The notes under the pieces were generated by a model, which was given only the letters and a program-made list of their open reading frames with translations, had not been told where the DNA came from and searched no databases. From assembly GCA_051003795.1 (NCBI GenBank), contig JBPCKZ010000250.1, positions 1 through 21,810 of the forward strand: a stretch of DNA of 21,810 bases, given 5' to 3'. Both the position numbers and the translations under genes were made by a program. Shown piece by piece: positions 6,936 through 16,100 of the stretch (its first letter is position 1; each line of letters starts with the position of its first letter). The stretch comes from JALYXS01 sp051003795. Lineage in GTDB: Bacteria > Acidobacteriota > Terriglobia > Bryobacterales > Bryobacteraceae.

Positions 6936-7902
6936 CGCGATTACGGAGCTTGCCGATCTTTTCGATCTCCAGCTCCATGACATCGCCCCGCTTTACCCAG
7001 CGGTCGAGCTCCAGGCCGCATCCGGCGCCCACCGTGCCGGAGCCAATCAAATCTCCCGGCACGATCTCATCGTCGCGGGTGAGAAATTCGATCATCTGGG
7101 CAAAAGTCCAGTGAATGCTTCGGGAGTTTCCTTCCGACCAGATCTCGCCATTGACGCGGGCCGTCATGGCGAGGTTATAGGGATCGCCAACCTCGTCCGG
7201 CGTGATTAGATAGGGGCCGATGGCAGTCGCCCAATCCTTTCCCTTTGCCGGTCCTAGCCGCACCTTCATCTCCCGGCGCTGAATATCGCGGGCGCTGAAG
7301 TCGTTCATCACGGTGTAGCCGGCGATATGCTTGTGCGCTTCACCGGCGGGGATGTTGCGTCCGGCTTCTCCGATCACGGCGGCCAATTCCAGCTCGTAAT
7401 CGAATTTCTCGGTGAACGACGGCCAGCGAACGTCTTGATCGGTTCCGAGTATATGGTGATGCCCGCTCTTGTAATAGACGGGCATCTCGTACCATTCCTG
7501 GGGCATCGGTTCGCCACGTTTTTCGAAGGCCGCCTTTACGTGCGATTCGAATGCGTAGAAATCGCGAACCGAAGCGGGATTCGGCAAAGGGGCGAGCAGC
7601 CGAGCTTCACCACGACCGCAACCGGGCGCATAAAGCAAAGTTTCGCCATTCAGCCCGGGCCCCTCGGCCGCAACCGCCGCCTCGATCGCTTGCACGGCGC
7701 GCGCCATGGCTCCCGCCTGGAGAAATTCAAGCATGTTGGCGGGCAACAATACGTCCGCAACCTTCTGCGGCCGCCTCTCGCCTTGCCCGGCGAGATAGGC
7801 GGCGTAGGCAAAGTTCAGATCCACGATTCCACCGGCGGTTACCGCTCCGAGCCGCCGGTGCCGGCCCAACTGCGTATGCACTTCGAAAGTGCAGAGCTTC
7901 AC
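6928..7902 (-). CDS. Fumarylacetoacetate hydrolase family protein (tyrosine pathway)
   Basis: 324 residues from a GTG start that overlaps the dioxygenase stop by four bases (GTGA), indicating translational coupling. The FAH fold is clear. DFYAFESH supplies D114 and H121, with the same 7-residue spacing as the metal ligand and catalytic His of mammalian fumarylacetoacetase (D126/H133). YELELA supplies E170 and E172, MNDFSARD supplies D201, and GPAKGKDWATAIGPYL carries the conserved Lys. These bind Mg2+/Ca2+ and the diketo acid. Known FAH enzymes cleave fumarylacetoacetate to fumarate and acetoacetate; other family members act on acylpyruvates. Co-location with hppD and an aromatic aminotransferase favours the tyrosine pathway. 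It is shorter than eukaryotic FAH (about 420 residues), as in many bacterial versions. It is the last gene of the operon. Confidence 0.9.
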   Translation of the reverse strand: MKLCTFEVHTQLGRHRRLGAVTAGGIVDLNFAYAAYLAGQGERRPQKVADVLLPANMLEFLQAGAMARAVQAIEAAVAAEGPGLNGETLLYAPGCGRGEARLLAPLPNPASVRDFYAFESHVKAAFEKRGEPMPQEWYEMPVYYKSGHHHILGTDQDVRWPSFTEKFDYELELAAVIGEAGRNIPAGEAHKHIAGYTVMNDFSARDIQRREMKVRLGPAKGKDWATAIGPYLITPDEVGDPYNLAMTARVNGEIWSEGNSRSIHWTFAQMIEFLTRDDEIVPGDLIGSGTVGAGCGLELDRWVKRGDVMELEIEKIGKLRNRAV

Positions 7903-9029
7903 AGGTTGCCGCGGAGCGCCTGCTCGCGTTCGATCGCTTCGAACAGCGCTTTGAAATTGCCTTTCCCGAAGCTCCGGCTGCCCTTGCGCTGGATGATCTC
8001 GAAGAACAGGGTCGGACGGTCTTCCACCGGTTTCGTGAAGATCTGTAGCATGTAGCCTTCGTCGTCGCGATCGACCAGAATTCCCAATCGCTCCAGTTCT
8101 TCGATCGGTTCGTCGATGTGCCCGGTCCGCGAGTTCAGGTCGCGATAGTAGGTCGCGGGCACGCGCAGGAATTCGATCCCCTGCGCGCGCAGCCGGCTCA
8201 CCGTGTCGATGATGTTGTCCGTCGCCATCGCGATGTGTTGAACGCCGGGGCCCTTGTAAAATTCCAGGTATTCCTCAATCTGCGATTTGCGCTGGCCTTC
8301 CGCCGGCTCGTTGATGGGGAACTTGATCCGATCGTTCCCATTCGCCATCACCTTCGACATGAGGGCGGAATATTCAGTGCTGATGTCCTTGTCGTCGAAA
8401 TGCTGGTACTCGCGGAAGCCCATCACGTCGCGGTAAAACGCCACCCAGCGATTCATCTCGCCCCAGCCGACGTTGCCAACCATATGGTCGACATATTTCA
8501 GCCCGACGGGACGCGCCACGCGGTCTTCCGTTTCGACCGCCACGAACCCCGGAAAAAACGCGCCGCGATAGTTGCGCCGTTCGACGAAAGAATGGATCGT
8601 GTCTCCATACGCCGCGATCGCCGAAATGCGAATATCGCCATGCTCATCGCTAACCGTCTCGGGCGCACGCACGCCTTTAGCGCCGCGCTTGGTGGTTTCG
8701 CGATAGGCGGATTCGGCGTCGTTCACCCAAAGCGCGATATCGTGAACCCCGTCGCCGTGCCTGCTTATGTGGCCGGCGATGGGGCCATCGGGCTGCAACG
8801 GGGTGGTGAGCACGAAGCGGATCTTTTCTTGCTCCAGCAGGTAGGAGGCGCGGTCGCGGGTGCCGGTCTCGGGTCCGCGATACCCGCGCAACCGCATTCC
8901 GAACGCCGAGCGATAGAAATGCGCCGCTTGCCTGGCGTTGCCGACGTAGAATTCCACGTAGTCCGTTCCGTTCAGCGGAAGGAAATCCGCCGTGGCGGAC
9001 TGCTCTGTTTGTTCTAGGATTTGAGGCAC
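7899..9029 (-). CDS. hppD: 4-hydroxyphenylpyruvate dioxygenase
   Basis: 376 residues. This non-haem Fe(II) enzyme converts 4-hydroxyphenylpyruvate and O2 to homogentisate and CO2. Two vicinal-oxygen-chelate halves are visible, about 20-150 and 175-350. The Fe ligands in the C-terminal half are H182 (KYVDHMVGNV), H265 (GPGVQHIAMATDNI) and E344 (LFFEIIQRKG). The C-terminal SFGKGNFKALFEAIEREQ is the family's active-site-covering helix, with Ser in place of the more usual Gly at the start of GFGxGNF. The length matches bacterial HPPDs. The GTG start at 9029 has AAGGAG five bases upstream and overlaps the 3' end of the aminotransferase by 16 bases. The downstream hydrolase overlaps by 4. Confidence 0.97.
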   Translation of the reverse strand: MPQILEQTEQSATADFLPLNGTDYVEFYVGNARQAAHFYRSAFGMRLRGYRGPETGTRDRASYLLEQEKIRFVLTTPLQPDGPIAGHISRHGDGVHDIALWVNDAESAYRETTKRGAKGVRAPETVSDEHGDIRISAIAAYGDTIHSFVERRNYRGAFFPGFVAVETEDRVARPVGLKYVDHMVGNVGWGEMNRWVAFYRDVMGFREYQHFDDKDISTEYSALMSKVMANGNDRIKFPINEPAEGQRKSQIEEYLEFYKGPGVQHIAMATDNIIDTVSRLRAQGIEFLRVPATYYRDLNSRTGHIDEPIEELERLGILVDRDDEGYMLQIFTKPVEDRPTLFFEIIQRKGSRSFGKGNFKALFEAIEREQALRGNL

Positions 9030-10132
9030 AACGACTCCTTCAATACCTTTTCGAGCGCCTTTTCAAGCGCCGCGATGCACTCCCGATTTTCCTCTTCCGT
9101 GCCGATCGAAATCCGTACGCACGCCGGCAAGCCCCAGGCTTTGAGGGGCCGCACGATAATGCCCTGCGTCAATAAGTCACGCACGATCTCGCTTGCCTGC
9201 GATTCGGATGGCCAGACGGTCATGAGGAAGTTCGCGTCCGATGGCACCACGGTCACGCCCATTTCGCCCAGAGCGCCGCTCAGCAACCGCATGCCGCGAG
9301 CGTTTGTTTCGAGTGAACGATGCAAGAAAGCTTTGTCGGCAAGAGCTCCGATCCCCGCCGCCTGCGCCAGCGTTCCGGGCTCGAACGGCAGCTTCACCTT
9401 CAGGAGATTGGCGATCAACTCTTCGTGCGCGAAGCCATAGCCGATACGGACGCCCGCAAGCCCATACACCTTCGAAAAGGTACGCAAGGTGATCACGTTG
9501 TCGTAGCGGTAATGCATGGAATCCGGATAGCGCGGATTGTCTTTCGCGTATTCGAAATAGGCTTCGTCGAGAATGATCAGCACGCGCTCGGGCACGTGGC
9601 GGTAAAACGCATCGAACTCATGCCGCGTAAAAACCGTACCGGTCGGGTTATTCGGATTCGCAAGGTAGACGATCTTGGTGTGCTCGTTTACAGCGGCCGC
9701 CAAGGCGGGGAGATCATAGTGCCAGTGGCGGTACGGAACGGTTCGATAGGTAACGCCGCGCGATTTCGCGAGTGTTTGAAATCCGATGAATGCCGCCTCG
9801 GTGGTGAGCACCTCGTCCTCATCGCACAAAAACGCGCGAATGATATTGGACATGATGCCTTCCGACCCGCTGCCCGCGATCACGTTTTCGATCTTTACGT
9901 CGTACTCGCGCGCGAGAACGCGGCGCAGCTCGAGGCCGGCGTTCGGATAGACGTTCAGACCTTCGGTGTTCCTTCGAATAGCATCGATGGCAAGCGGAGA
10001 CGGGCCCAGCGGATTTTCGTTCGACGCCAACTTTACAACGCGCGCAAGGCCGTACTCGCGGCGAATGTCGTCGGCGCTGCGTCCCGCCTCGTATGGTCGC
10101 AGAGATTCGATGTAAGGCGGAACAAGCGGCAT
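9014..10132 (-). CDS. hisC: HisC-type aminotransferase, probably aromatic (tyrosine) in this context
   Basis: 372 residues, a class I/II PLP-dependent aminotransferase of the histidinol-phosphate aminotransferase group. Motifs are KLASNENPLGPSP (34-46), the phosphate-binding AGSGSEGI (86-93), ANPNNPTG (158-165), DEAYFEY (189-195), the PLP Lys at K221 in RTFSKVYGLAGVRIGYG, and the substrate carboxylate Arg in CVRISIG near the C-terminus. HisC-like enzymes commonly also transaminate tyrosine and phenylalanine. It is the first gene of an overlapping operon with hppD and a fumarylacetoacetase, and no his genes are nearby. The likely reaction is therefore tyrosine plus 2-oxoglutarate to 4-hydroxyphenylpyruvate plus glutamate. 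A genuine histidine-biosynthesis role, or both roles, cannot be excluded from sequence alone. No strong ribosome site is seen before ATG 10132. Confidence 0.9.
   Translation of the reverse strand: MPLVPPYIESLRPYEAGRSADDIRREYGLARVVKLASNENPLGPSPLAIDAIRRNTEGLNVYPNAGLELRRVLAREYDVKIENVIAGSGSEGIMSNIIRAFLCDEDEVLTTEAAFIGFQTLAKSRGVTYRTVPYRHWHYDLPALAAAVNEHTKIVYLANPNNPTGTVFTRHEFDAFYRHVPERVLIILDEAYFEYAKDNPRYPDSMHYRYDNVITLRTFSKVYGLAGVRIGYGFAHEELIANLLKVKLPFEPGTLAQAAGIGALADKAFLHRSLETNARGMRLLSGALGEMGVTVVPSDANFLMTVWPSESQASEIVRDLLTQGIIVRPLKAWGLPACVRISIGTEEENRECIAALEKALEKVLKESLCLKS
9035..9040 (-). promoter_or_regulatory. Shine-Dalgarno site for hppD inside hisC
   Basis: The minus strand reads AAGGAG at 9040-9035, five bases before GTG 9029. 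It lies within the final codons of the upstream aminotransferase gene and supports coupled translation. Confidence 0.65.
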
Positions 10133-10193
10133 GATCTAATTCCATCGTACCCCCACCACGGGCCTGTGGGTTGCAAGTTAACGCCTGCTATTT

Positions 10194-10637
10194 TTAGAGA
10201 ATTTCGCCCGCCGCGCTAACCACGACTTCTTTTTTATTTGCCCCTCTCAAACCAACCTCGTACCGAATCTCGGAACCGCGCGTCACTTTGTCGGCTGAAC
10301 GGATCGTGGCTTGGGGATACTTCTTGTGAATCGCGGCCACCACCGGCTCAGGCAAGTTCTTCACCGGGAAATCGTCCTCGGTTTCGATAAGCTTTCCGTC
10401 CGCCGAATACACCAGTGTTTCAATAGCCCCGGCCTTGGGAATTCCCACCTCATAAATTGGCGCGCCGTCGCGCATGTCTTGCTCCCATGTCTTGACTGGC
10501 GTGTTCGGATAATCCCTGGCAACTCCGGATACAACCGCCGCGGGAACGTCTTTCTTTGCGATCTTGTGCTCGGCCGCGCCCAACATTCCGGCGGCAAAAG
10601 TGGATATCAACGCAAGGGAAAACAACGATTTGTTCAT
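10194..10637 (-). CDS. Periplasmic PepSY-like protein
   Basis: 147 residues. Residues 1-21 form a signal peptide (SLFSLALISTFAAGMLGAAE). The remainder contains two PepSY-like units: KKDVPAAVVSGVARDYPNTPVKTWEQ followed by YEVGIPKAGAIETLVYSADGKLIETEDD, then LPEPVVAAIHKKYPQATIRSADKV followed by RYEVGLRGANKKEVVVSAAGEIL. Each has a helix with a YP turn and then antiparallel strands, as in putative beta-lactamase-inhibitor-like PepSY proteins. The molecular role is unknown; such proteins are thought to bind or inhibit other envelope proteins. AGGAG lies 12 bases before the ATG. It is on the same strand as the tyrosine operon, 61 bases upstream of it, but a functional link is not evident. Confidence 0.8.
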   Translation of the reverse strand: MNKSLFSLALISTFAAGMLGAAEHKIAKKDVPAAVVSGVARDYPNTPVKTWEQDMRDGAPIYEVGIPKAGAIETLVYSADGKLIETEDDFPVKNLPEPVVAAIHKKYPQATIRSADKVTRGSEIRYEVGLRGANKKEVVVSAAGEIL

Positions 10638-10761
10638 GTGTTTTTTGTGCTCCTAATCAGTTGGACGAAAGTAAAGCAACCGCTCGTTTCCTTTTTTTGA
10701 GTATTCGGCTTTGTGGGTCGCTTCCGGATTGCCGCAGGCAATGCTAAAAGCGAATCCTTTC

Positions 10762-11415
10762 CTAATCTTCCGCGCCCGTCTCGATCGTGGGCGCCTGTAT
10801 TTGAGCCTGTTTCGGCAATGCCAGGTATTCTTGCACGTCGATCGTCAATTGTTCCCGTGACCTTGGATTCGGGAGCAAATTAACCTGTGCCACGAATGGC
10901 CGGCCGGGATGCAACGTATCCCAAGCAGAAGTCATTTGCGGACGGTTCCCGCCCGGAGTATGAATTCCAAATCCGTCTATCTTCTTATTCCACACGGGCG
11001 CAAACGTGTGAATCATCAATGCCTCTCCGAGCGGTATCCAGATGTCGTCCACAACGAGGTATCGAAAATGGAAATCTTCTAATTGGAGATTGGCCGCCTG
11101 TTCGACAGAACGGGCATGTTCTCGCAACCGGCGATAGAGCTTGTAGGTCGGCTTCGCATTGCCGATCAGTCCACCCTTGCGGGAACCTTCCGGCACCGCT
11201 TCACCCACGTAAATCGGAAGTTCGAATCTGCCATCTTTGTTCCGGTTCGCGATCGGTTCGTATGCCGGAAAAGTTCCCGTGTAGTAGATGGCGTAGATTC
11301 CCGCTCCTGAGAATCGGTTGCGGGGGTTTAGCAAATGAACAGCCTGGTTGAGCAGAGCATCGCGGATGTTCTCGCCAATGTGGATTTTGTCGAGCGGGTT
11401 ATAAGGCGATTCCAA
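10762..11415 (-). CDS. Type II restriction endonuclease, Eco29kI-like GIY-YIG family
   Basis: 217 residues. GAGIYAIYYTG (37-47) and PIYVG (67-71) form the GIY-YIG core. RRLREH (R96, H100), PLGEAL (E131) and PVWN (N143) follow with the R/H spacing of 4 and E/N spacing of 12 that I recall for the Eco29kI active site. NPLDKI near the N-terminus, NLQLEDFHFRYLVVDDIWIP and IDGFGIHTPGGNRPQMTSAWDTLHPGR are also characteristic of that family. Eco29kI itself cuts CCGCGG; the specificity here is not proven. The gene starts at TTG 11415, seven bases after the methyltransferase stop, with no Shine-Dalgarno sequence. It is therefore probably expressed by weak coupled reinitiation after the protective methylase. 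No ATG, GTG or TTG lies further upstream in frame before a stop. Confidence 0.9.
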   Translation of the reverse strand: MESPYNPLDKIHIGENIRDALLNQAVHLLNPRNRFSGAGIYAIYYTGTFPAYEPIANRNKDGRFELPIYVGEAVPEGSRKGGLIGNAKPTYKLYRRLREHARSVEQAANLQLEDFHFRYLVVDDIWIPLGEALMIHTFAPVWNKKIDGFGIHTPGGNRPQMTSAWDTLHPGRPFVAQVNLLPNPRSREQLTIDVQEYLALPKQAQIQAPTIETGAED

Positions 11416-11422
11416 AGCGCGA

Positions 11423-12667
11423 TTATCGCAAGGAGGCGAGCCGCTGTCTAATTCCTTGAGCTATCGTCTTGCCAAGCAGGACCGGGACCGCGTTGCCTAG
11501 CTGTCTCATACTTTCGGTCCACGACCCTTGGAAGACGAAGTCGTCCGGGAACGTCTGGACTCGCGCGGATTCGCGAACAGTGAAATACCGAAGTCTGCCA
11601 TCCGGCAGGATGACCGTATTCTCTCCGCCCGGTACTCCGTGATCGCCCGCCTTGAGCGTTTTCGCGGCTTCGTCTATCGCGCTTCCGGTGTGGCCGGCGT
11701 AACTTCGCGCGCCCGGGTTGTGTATATGGTTGGGGATGCCCCGACTGTTGCCACATTCGGGATCGGGGAGGCCGGAGATCGCATCCCGGACTGTTCTCCA
11801 AGGACGCACCGGAAACAAAGGCATCGCGGCTTCCTCCTTCAATCGCTCGATACGGAAGGCTAACCGCCCGGCAACGGCGGGGCGATTCTTTCTTGAGATT
11901 TCGTGCCTGTCCCAATATTCTTCGGACACCCATTGGTCGATGAGCAGGGCATCGAGCGAGTGCGTCTCCTCCGGAAACGCCCATTCGATGCCAAGATCCG
12001 ATCGAAAACCCACGAAGAAGACCCGCTCGCGCTTTTGGGGCACTCCGTAATTAGCCGCGTTAACAAGCCTGGCGACAACGTTGTATTCGAGCCCCTGCCA
12101 TTTTCCCTTGGTATGGTGGCATTCCAGCCGGGTTCCGTGTTCAGTCCAGTTCTCTCCTGGATGCCGCGTGATTTCGGGATGGCTTAACTGAAGCACGATA
12201 TAGCTGAAATAGTTCGCGAAAGCTCTTCGGGTTAGGCCTTTAACATTCTCCACCAGGATTGCGCGCGGCTTCAGTTCGCGCACGGCCCGAACCATCTCCG
12301 GGAACATATCCCGCGAGTCCCGATTGGCCTTGTGCTTTCCGCCGATCGAAAAAGGTTGGCAGGGCGGACCACCCGCCACCAAATCGATTTGCCCGCGAAC
12401 ACTGCCGTAGTCGAAGTGCCGCACGTCGCCGGAGAAGACCCGCAAGTCCGCAAGGGGAGCGAAGCCGCGGTCCTGGTTCCGGCGGATCGTGTCACAGCAA
12501 TACCTGTCTCGTTCCACAACGACGTCGTGGCGGAAACCCGCCTCCTCGATGCCGAGGGCGAGGCCGCCCGCGCCGGTGAACAACTCGACCGCCTTCAACG
12601 CTCCCGTTCGAGAAACCTCTCCAATCGTTCGGCGGTTTGGGCGGGATTCTTTAATTGGCATTCCCAT
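11423..12667 (-). CDS. C5-cytosine DNA methyltransferase of the RM cassette
   Basis: 414 residues with the conserved C5-MTase motifs in order. Motif I is VELFTGAGGLALGIEEAGF (28-45, AdoMet binding). Motif IV is GGPPCQPFSIGG, with catalytic C103. Motif VI is LVENVKGL. Motif VIII is VPQKRERVFFVGFR. A variable target-recognition region of about 110 residues follows, then motif IX RYFTVRESARVQTFPDDF and motif X GNAVPVLLGKTIA. It methylates cytosine at carbon 5 within the cassette's recognition site, protecting host DNA from the adjacent nuclease. The 5' end overlaps the vsr reading frame by 73 bases if ATG 12667 is the start (ATG 12661 is also possible). No strong ribosome site is visible, so coupling to vsr translation is likely. 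Confidence 0.95.
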   Translation of the reverse strand: MGMPIKESRPNRRTIGEVSRTGALKAVELFTGAGGLALGIEEAGFRHDVVVERDRYCCDTIRRNQDRGFAPLADLRVFSGDVRHFDYGSVRGQIDLVAGGPPCQPFSIGGKHKANRDSRDMFPEMVRAVRELKPRAILVENVKGLTRRAFANYFSYIVLQLSHPEITRHPGENWTEHGTRLECHHTKGKWQGLEYNVVARLVNAANYGVPQKRERVFFVGFRSDLGIEWAFPEETHSLDALLIDQWVSEEYWDRHEISRKNRPAVAGRLAFRIERLKEEAAMPLFPVRPWRTVRDAISGLPDPECGNSRGIPNHIHNPGARSYAGHTGSAIDEAAKTLKAGDHGVPGGENTVILPDGRLRYFTVRESARVQTFPDDFVFQGSWTESMRQLGNAVPVLLGKTIAQGIRQRLASLR

Positions 12668-13017
12668 ACGATCAACAATTTCCAGCCAAGCCTTCGAAGC
12701 GCCCTCTGGTTTATCCCGTCACGCCGGCGGTTCTGTTCCAGCTTCGGTTTCCAGAAGCCCAGCCTTGACTTCGGCCATCTCGTATTCTTGCACGCGGAAT
12801 GGCGGTGCCAAAAACATCCATGCACAAAAATGATTTTACCCCGGCCTGGGAATACAAGGTCGGGGTTTCCGGGCAAGTCCCGCGCATGGAGGCGGTAACG
12901 GTAACCCATCCGATGCACGAGCCTCCTCACGATCATTTCCGGCTTCGTGTCCTTCGATCGGACTCTGCTCATCCGTTCACTTCTCGCGGCAGGCGTCAGC
13001 GAGTCCATTCCGATCAT
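12595..13017 (-). CDS. vsr: Very short patch repair (Vsr) mismatch endonuclease
   Basis: 140 residues. MSRVRSKDTKPEMIVRRLVHRMGYRYRLHARDLPGNPDLVF contains the Vsr N-terminal region with the conserved Glu (E27) and catalytic Asp (D53). FVHGCFWHRHSAC (64-76) is the signature zinc/catalytic segment, and FWKPKLEQNRRRD followed by GWKLLIVWECQL (C120) completes the fold. Vsr nicks 5' of the T in T:G mismatches produced when 5-methylcytosine deaminates, which limits mutation at methylated sites. It is the promoter-proximal gene of the cassette. Its C-terminal 24 codons overlap the methyltransferase start. GAAGG lies 7 bases before ATG 13017. Confidence 0.93.
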   Translation of the reverse strand: MIGMDSLTPAARSERMSRVRSKDTKPEMIVRRLVHRMGYRYRLHARDLPGNPDLVFPGRGKIIFVHGCFWHRHSACKNTRWPKSRLGFWKPKLEQNRRRDGINQRALRRLGWKLLIVWECQLKNPAQTAERLERFLERER

Positions 13018-13104
13018 GCTACTACCTTCTAAAACGCGGAAAATGCGGGATCCTCGCGCTGTCGATCAAAGCCTCTCCGGCGGAAATCCCGTCCGGTGGC
13101 AATC

Positions 13105-16100
13105 CTAAAATCGAATCCTGCCTTGAATCAGAATAAATCGCATGGTGCTCGAAGTATTATTCGTGATCTTCCCGAAATTCGTTGATGTCGGGTCCAAGTT
13201 CGGCACATCGAATTGCGATTCGTTCAACGTATTCAACGCGTCCATGCGGAGTTGAAAGCTCAGGTTCTCCCGGATCTTGAACGTCCGCTGTATATTGGCA
13301 TCCAAACGGTTCAGCCCGTCCGCGCGGCACCCGCCCACCCGCGTGGGAAACACCCGGGCTTGGAACGCGGCGGGCTGCAGCGACGGATTGGTTACGAATC
13401 CGGCGGTGTTGAACCAGCGGTCGAGCGTCTGCGTTCCGCCGCAAATGCCGCTCGGATTGCCGTTGTAGAAAACGTTTCCCCAGTTCAGGAGCGGTCCCGG
13501 CTGCGCCTCAAAGGCCGCGGCTATCTGCCATCCGCCCAGCACCGCATTCAACAAACCCGTGCGGGCGAAGGATCTGCCTTTTCCGAAAGGCAGTTCGTAA
13601 ATGCCGGTAGCGGCAAAACGCCATGGCGTGCCGTTGTTGGTCTCTTCCCAGCTGGGCAGCGCATCGAATTCGTTTTTATAATAGTCGCGATCGCGCTCGT
13701 AAAGCCCCGTGAAATTCGCGTTCACCGTGAAGCCTTGCGCAAAGCGCCGCTGGAATACGCCCTCCACGGAATGGGCCTTGACGGCGCCATATGGTCCGCT
13801 CTCGGTTAGGCCGTTCATCTGCGGAAAAGGCCGCAACAACTGGCTTTTCCGGATAGTTGGACTCGTGAAGAATCCGCGCGAAGCCAGTGCCTGGTAGCCT
13901 ACCGGATCCGAAGTCTGCAGCGAAGAGAAGTTGGCGAGGTAGAACGGGTTGGGCACGTTTTGATTCAAGTTCGAGGCGATCGCATCGTTGCGGGTATTTC
14001 CCATCGCCCAGTATTGCGCCGGCAAAGCATCCAGCTTCTTGCTAATCCGAAGGTCGCTTGCGTACATGCCCGCATAGGCCGCCGACACCATCATGTTGCC
14101 GCCGAATTGGTGTTGCACGTCGAGGCGCCACCGTTGTTCCCTGGCACGCCGGAAGTGAGGATCGATAAATGTCCAGCCGCTTCCATCCTTCGCCAGCAAC
14201 CCAAGTGCGCTTCCGACCGGCGTGTCGAAGCGGGTTCCATCGCTCCGAATGGGAAACGGATCGGTCAACGGTGAAATCCCGTTGCGGGGATCGCCCGAAA
14301 GAAATGTTTGCCCGAAATCGTTCGAGGTCAGATTCGTGGTGGTCCGGCTGAAACCGGACAGATCGGGCGACTGGTTCTGCGCGTTCAGCGTGTCGTAATA
14401 GACTCCATAGCCAGCCCGGACAACGGTCCGCGAAGTGAGTTGATACGCGACGCCGATTCGCGGCAGCCACATCAACTGCCCCGCCGGAAACCGGGCGCCC
14501 GCCCCGTTCGGCCCGGTATACAAGGAGCCGCCCACCACCGAAAACGAGGATGCGGCCAGTTCCGGCACCGGATTCCTGGCGTAAGCCGACTGCGCCGGAG
14601 CACTGATGGGGAGCGTGGCCGAGGGATCGAAACCTGCGATAAAGCGATTGTACCGCTCCTTCAAGCCAAACTCGTATTCGATCCGCATTCCGAGATTTAG
14701 CGTCAGCTTGGTGGATAAGCGCCAGTTATCTTGCGCGTACCACCCTATGTATGGATTCGACAGCGCGTAGGTCGCATTCGTATCCACCATCGACGTGGTG
14801 GGAAGTCCCATCATGAATGCCGCCCAACTGTGGCCCAGGCTGCCGGCGGGCGTCAGAGCGTCGTCTTCGCGGCTGGTGAAGGCGTTGGTAAAGCTGAACG
14901 AACCCGAAGTCAGGCCGGGGTCGCCGCCTAGGCGCCTATGATCGCGGACATCGATGCCCGCGCGAAAGGTGTGCGCTCCACGAATGTGCAGAGCGTTCCC
15001 CTTGATCGAAAGTATCTCGTAATGCGTCCACGCCGGCACCGATTGCCCCAGCGTGTCGTAACCCGCGAACGCCATCACCGGCAGCGCATGGTTGGCGCCG
15101 GCTTTGGCATCCAAATAAGAAGGAAGCCCAACCGAACTCGGCGTGAATTGCAATGCCGTTTGGGTAAGAATATTGCCTTCCTGATTGAAATTAGTTCCAG
15201 CCTCGATGTCGAAAACGGTGCTCGCGCCCGGCGTGTAGACATAATCCGCCATCAGCCCGAGATTGTTCCGATTGACGCCATTGGTCATCAGTCCAGGATC
15301 AGTTGCGTAAGTCCAATCCTGGCGATTTTCGCGATATTTCAGCCACGACCAGCGGCTGAAAAAGCGATGTTTTTCCGAGAGCGCGTAGTCGTAGCGATTG
15401 GCAAAGGCTTCATAGAACCAGTTGTAGGGTTCGGCCGGATCGAGATAATTGTTCAACGGCTCAAGAGCGCGGCTGGCCGGCGGATTGTTCGGCTGCGGCA
15501 GGAATTTCAAATATGTTGGGTACACGGGGTTCACGATTCGGGATTTCGGAAGAATATCGCCGGGAATCGGATCGCGCACATAATGTCCCGGTCGGGTTGG
15601 ATCGGGGCGCGTCGTTAAAGGATCGTAGATTTGATACTTGGTGGCATTGATCGCCAGTAAGTCCGAAAAATCGCCTTGCCGGTTCAGAAGAGTGGGAAGG
15701 GTATGGTTGAACGTGCTCTCGGTCGTCTTGCGATCCGTAAATCCGTCGAAGCTGAAAAAGAAGAACAGCTTGTTTCTACCATCCACTATTTTCGGAATGA
15801 CGATCGGGCCGCCAATAGCCGCGCCATAATCGTTATCATGCCCGGACGGTTGTTCGGGCGAGTTTCGCAGTTGCTGGGCCAGTGCGTGATTGCCGGCTCC
15901 GTCAGCCGCCGCGATCGACCGGAAATAGGCCTGCTTCACGAAAAACCGCGTGCCGTTCCATCGCTGTTGCCAGAACTCCCAGGTAGCATCGCCGTGGTAG
16001 GCGTTGGTTCCGGATTTCGTCATGACGGAGATGGCGGTGCCGCTGGTGTGCCCGATGCCGGCGTCGAAATTCTGGGTCTCCACCTTGTATTCCTGAATGG

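Noticed and set aside
8118..9017. About 300-codon plus-strand frame opposite hppD (similar frames lie opposite hisC and the receptor)
   Set aside because: Antisense shadow of a gene with complete catalytic motifs; no ribosome site or family resemblance.
10728..10742. Inverted repeat ATTGCC-GCA-GGCAAT as terminator of the restriction gene
   Set aside because: The stem is only 6 bp and neither strand has a following T run; likely chance.
13018..13104. Terminator between the receptor gene and vsr
   Set aside because: Only short GC-rich self-complementary stretches (CCGG...CCGG) with mismatched centres and no T run were found.
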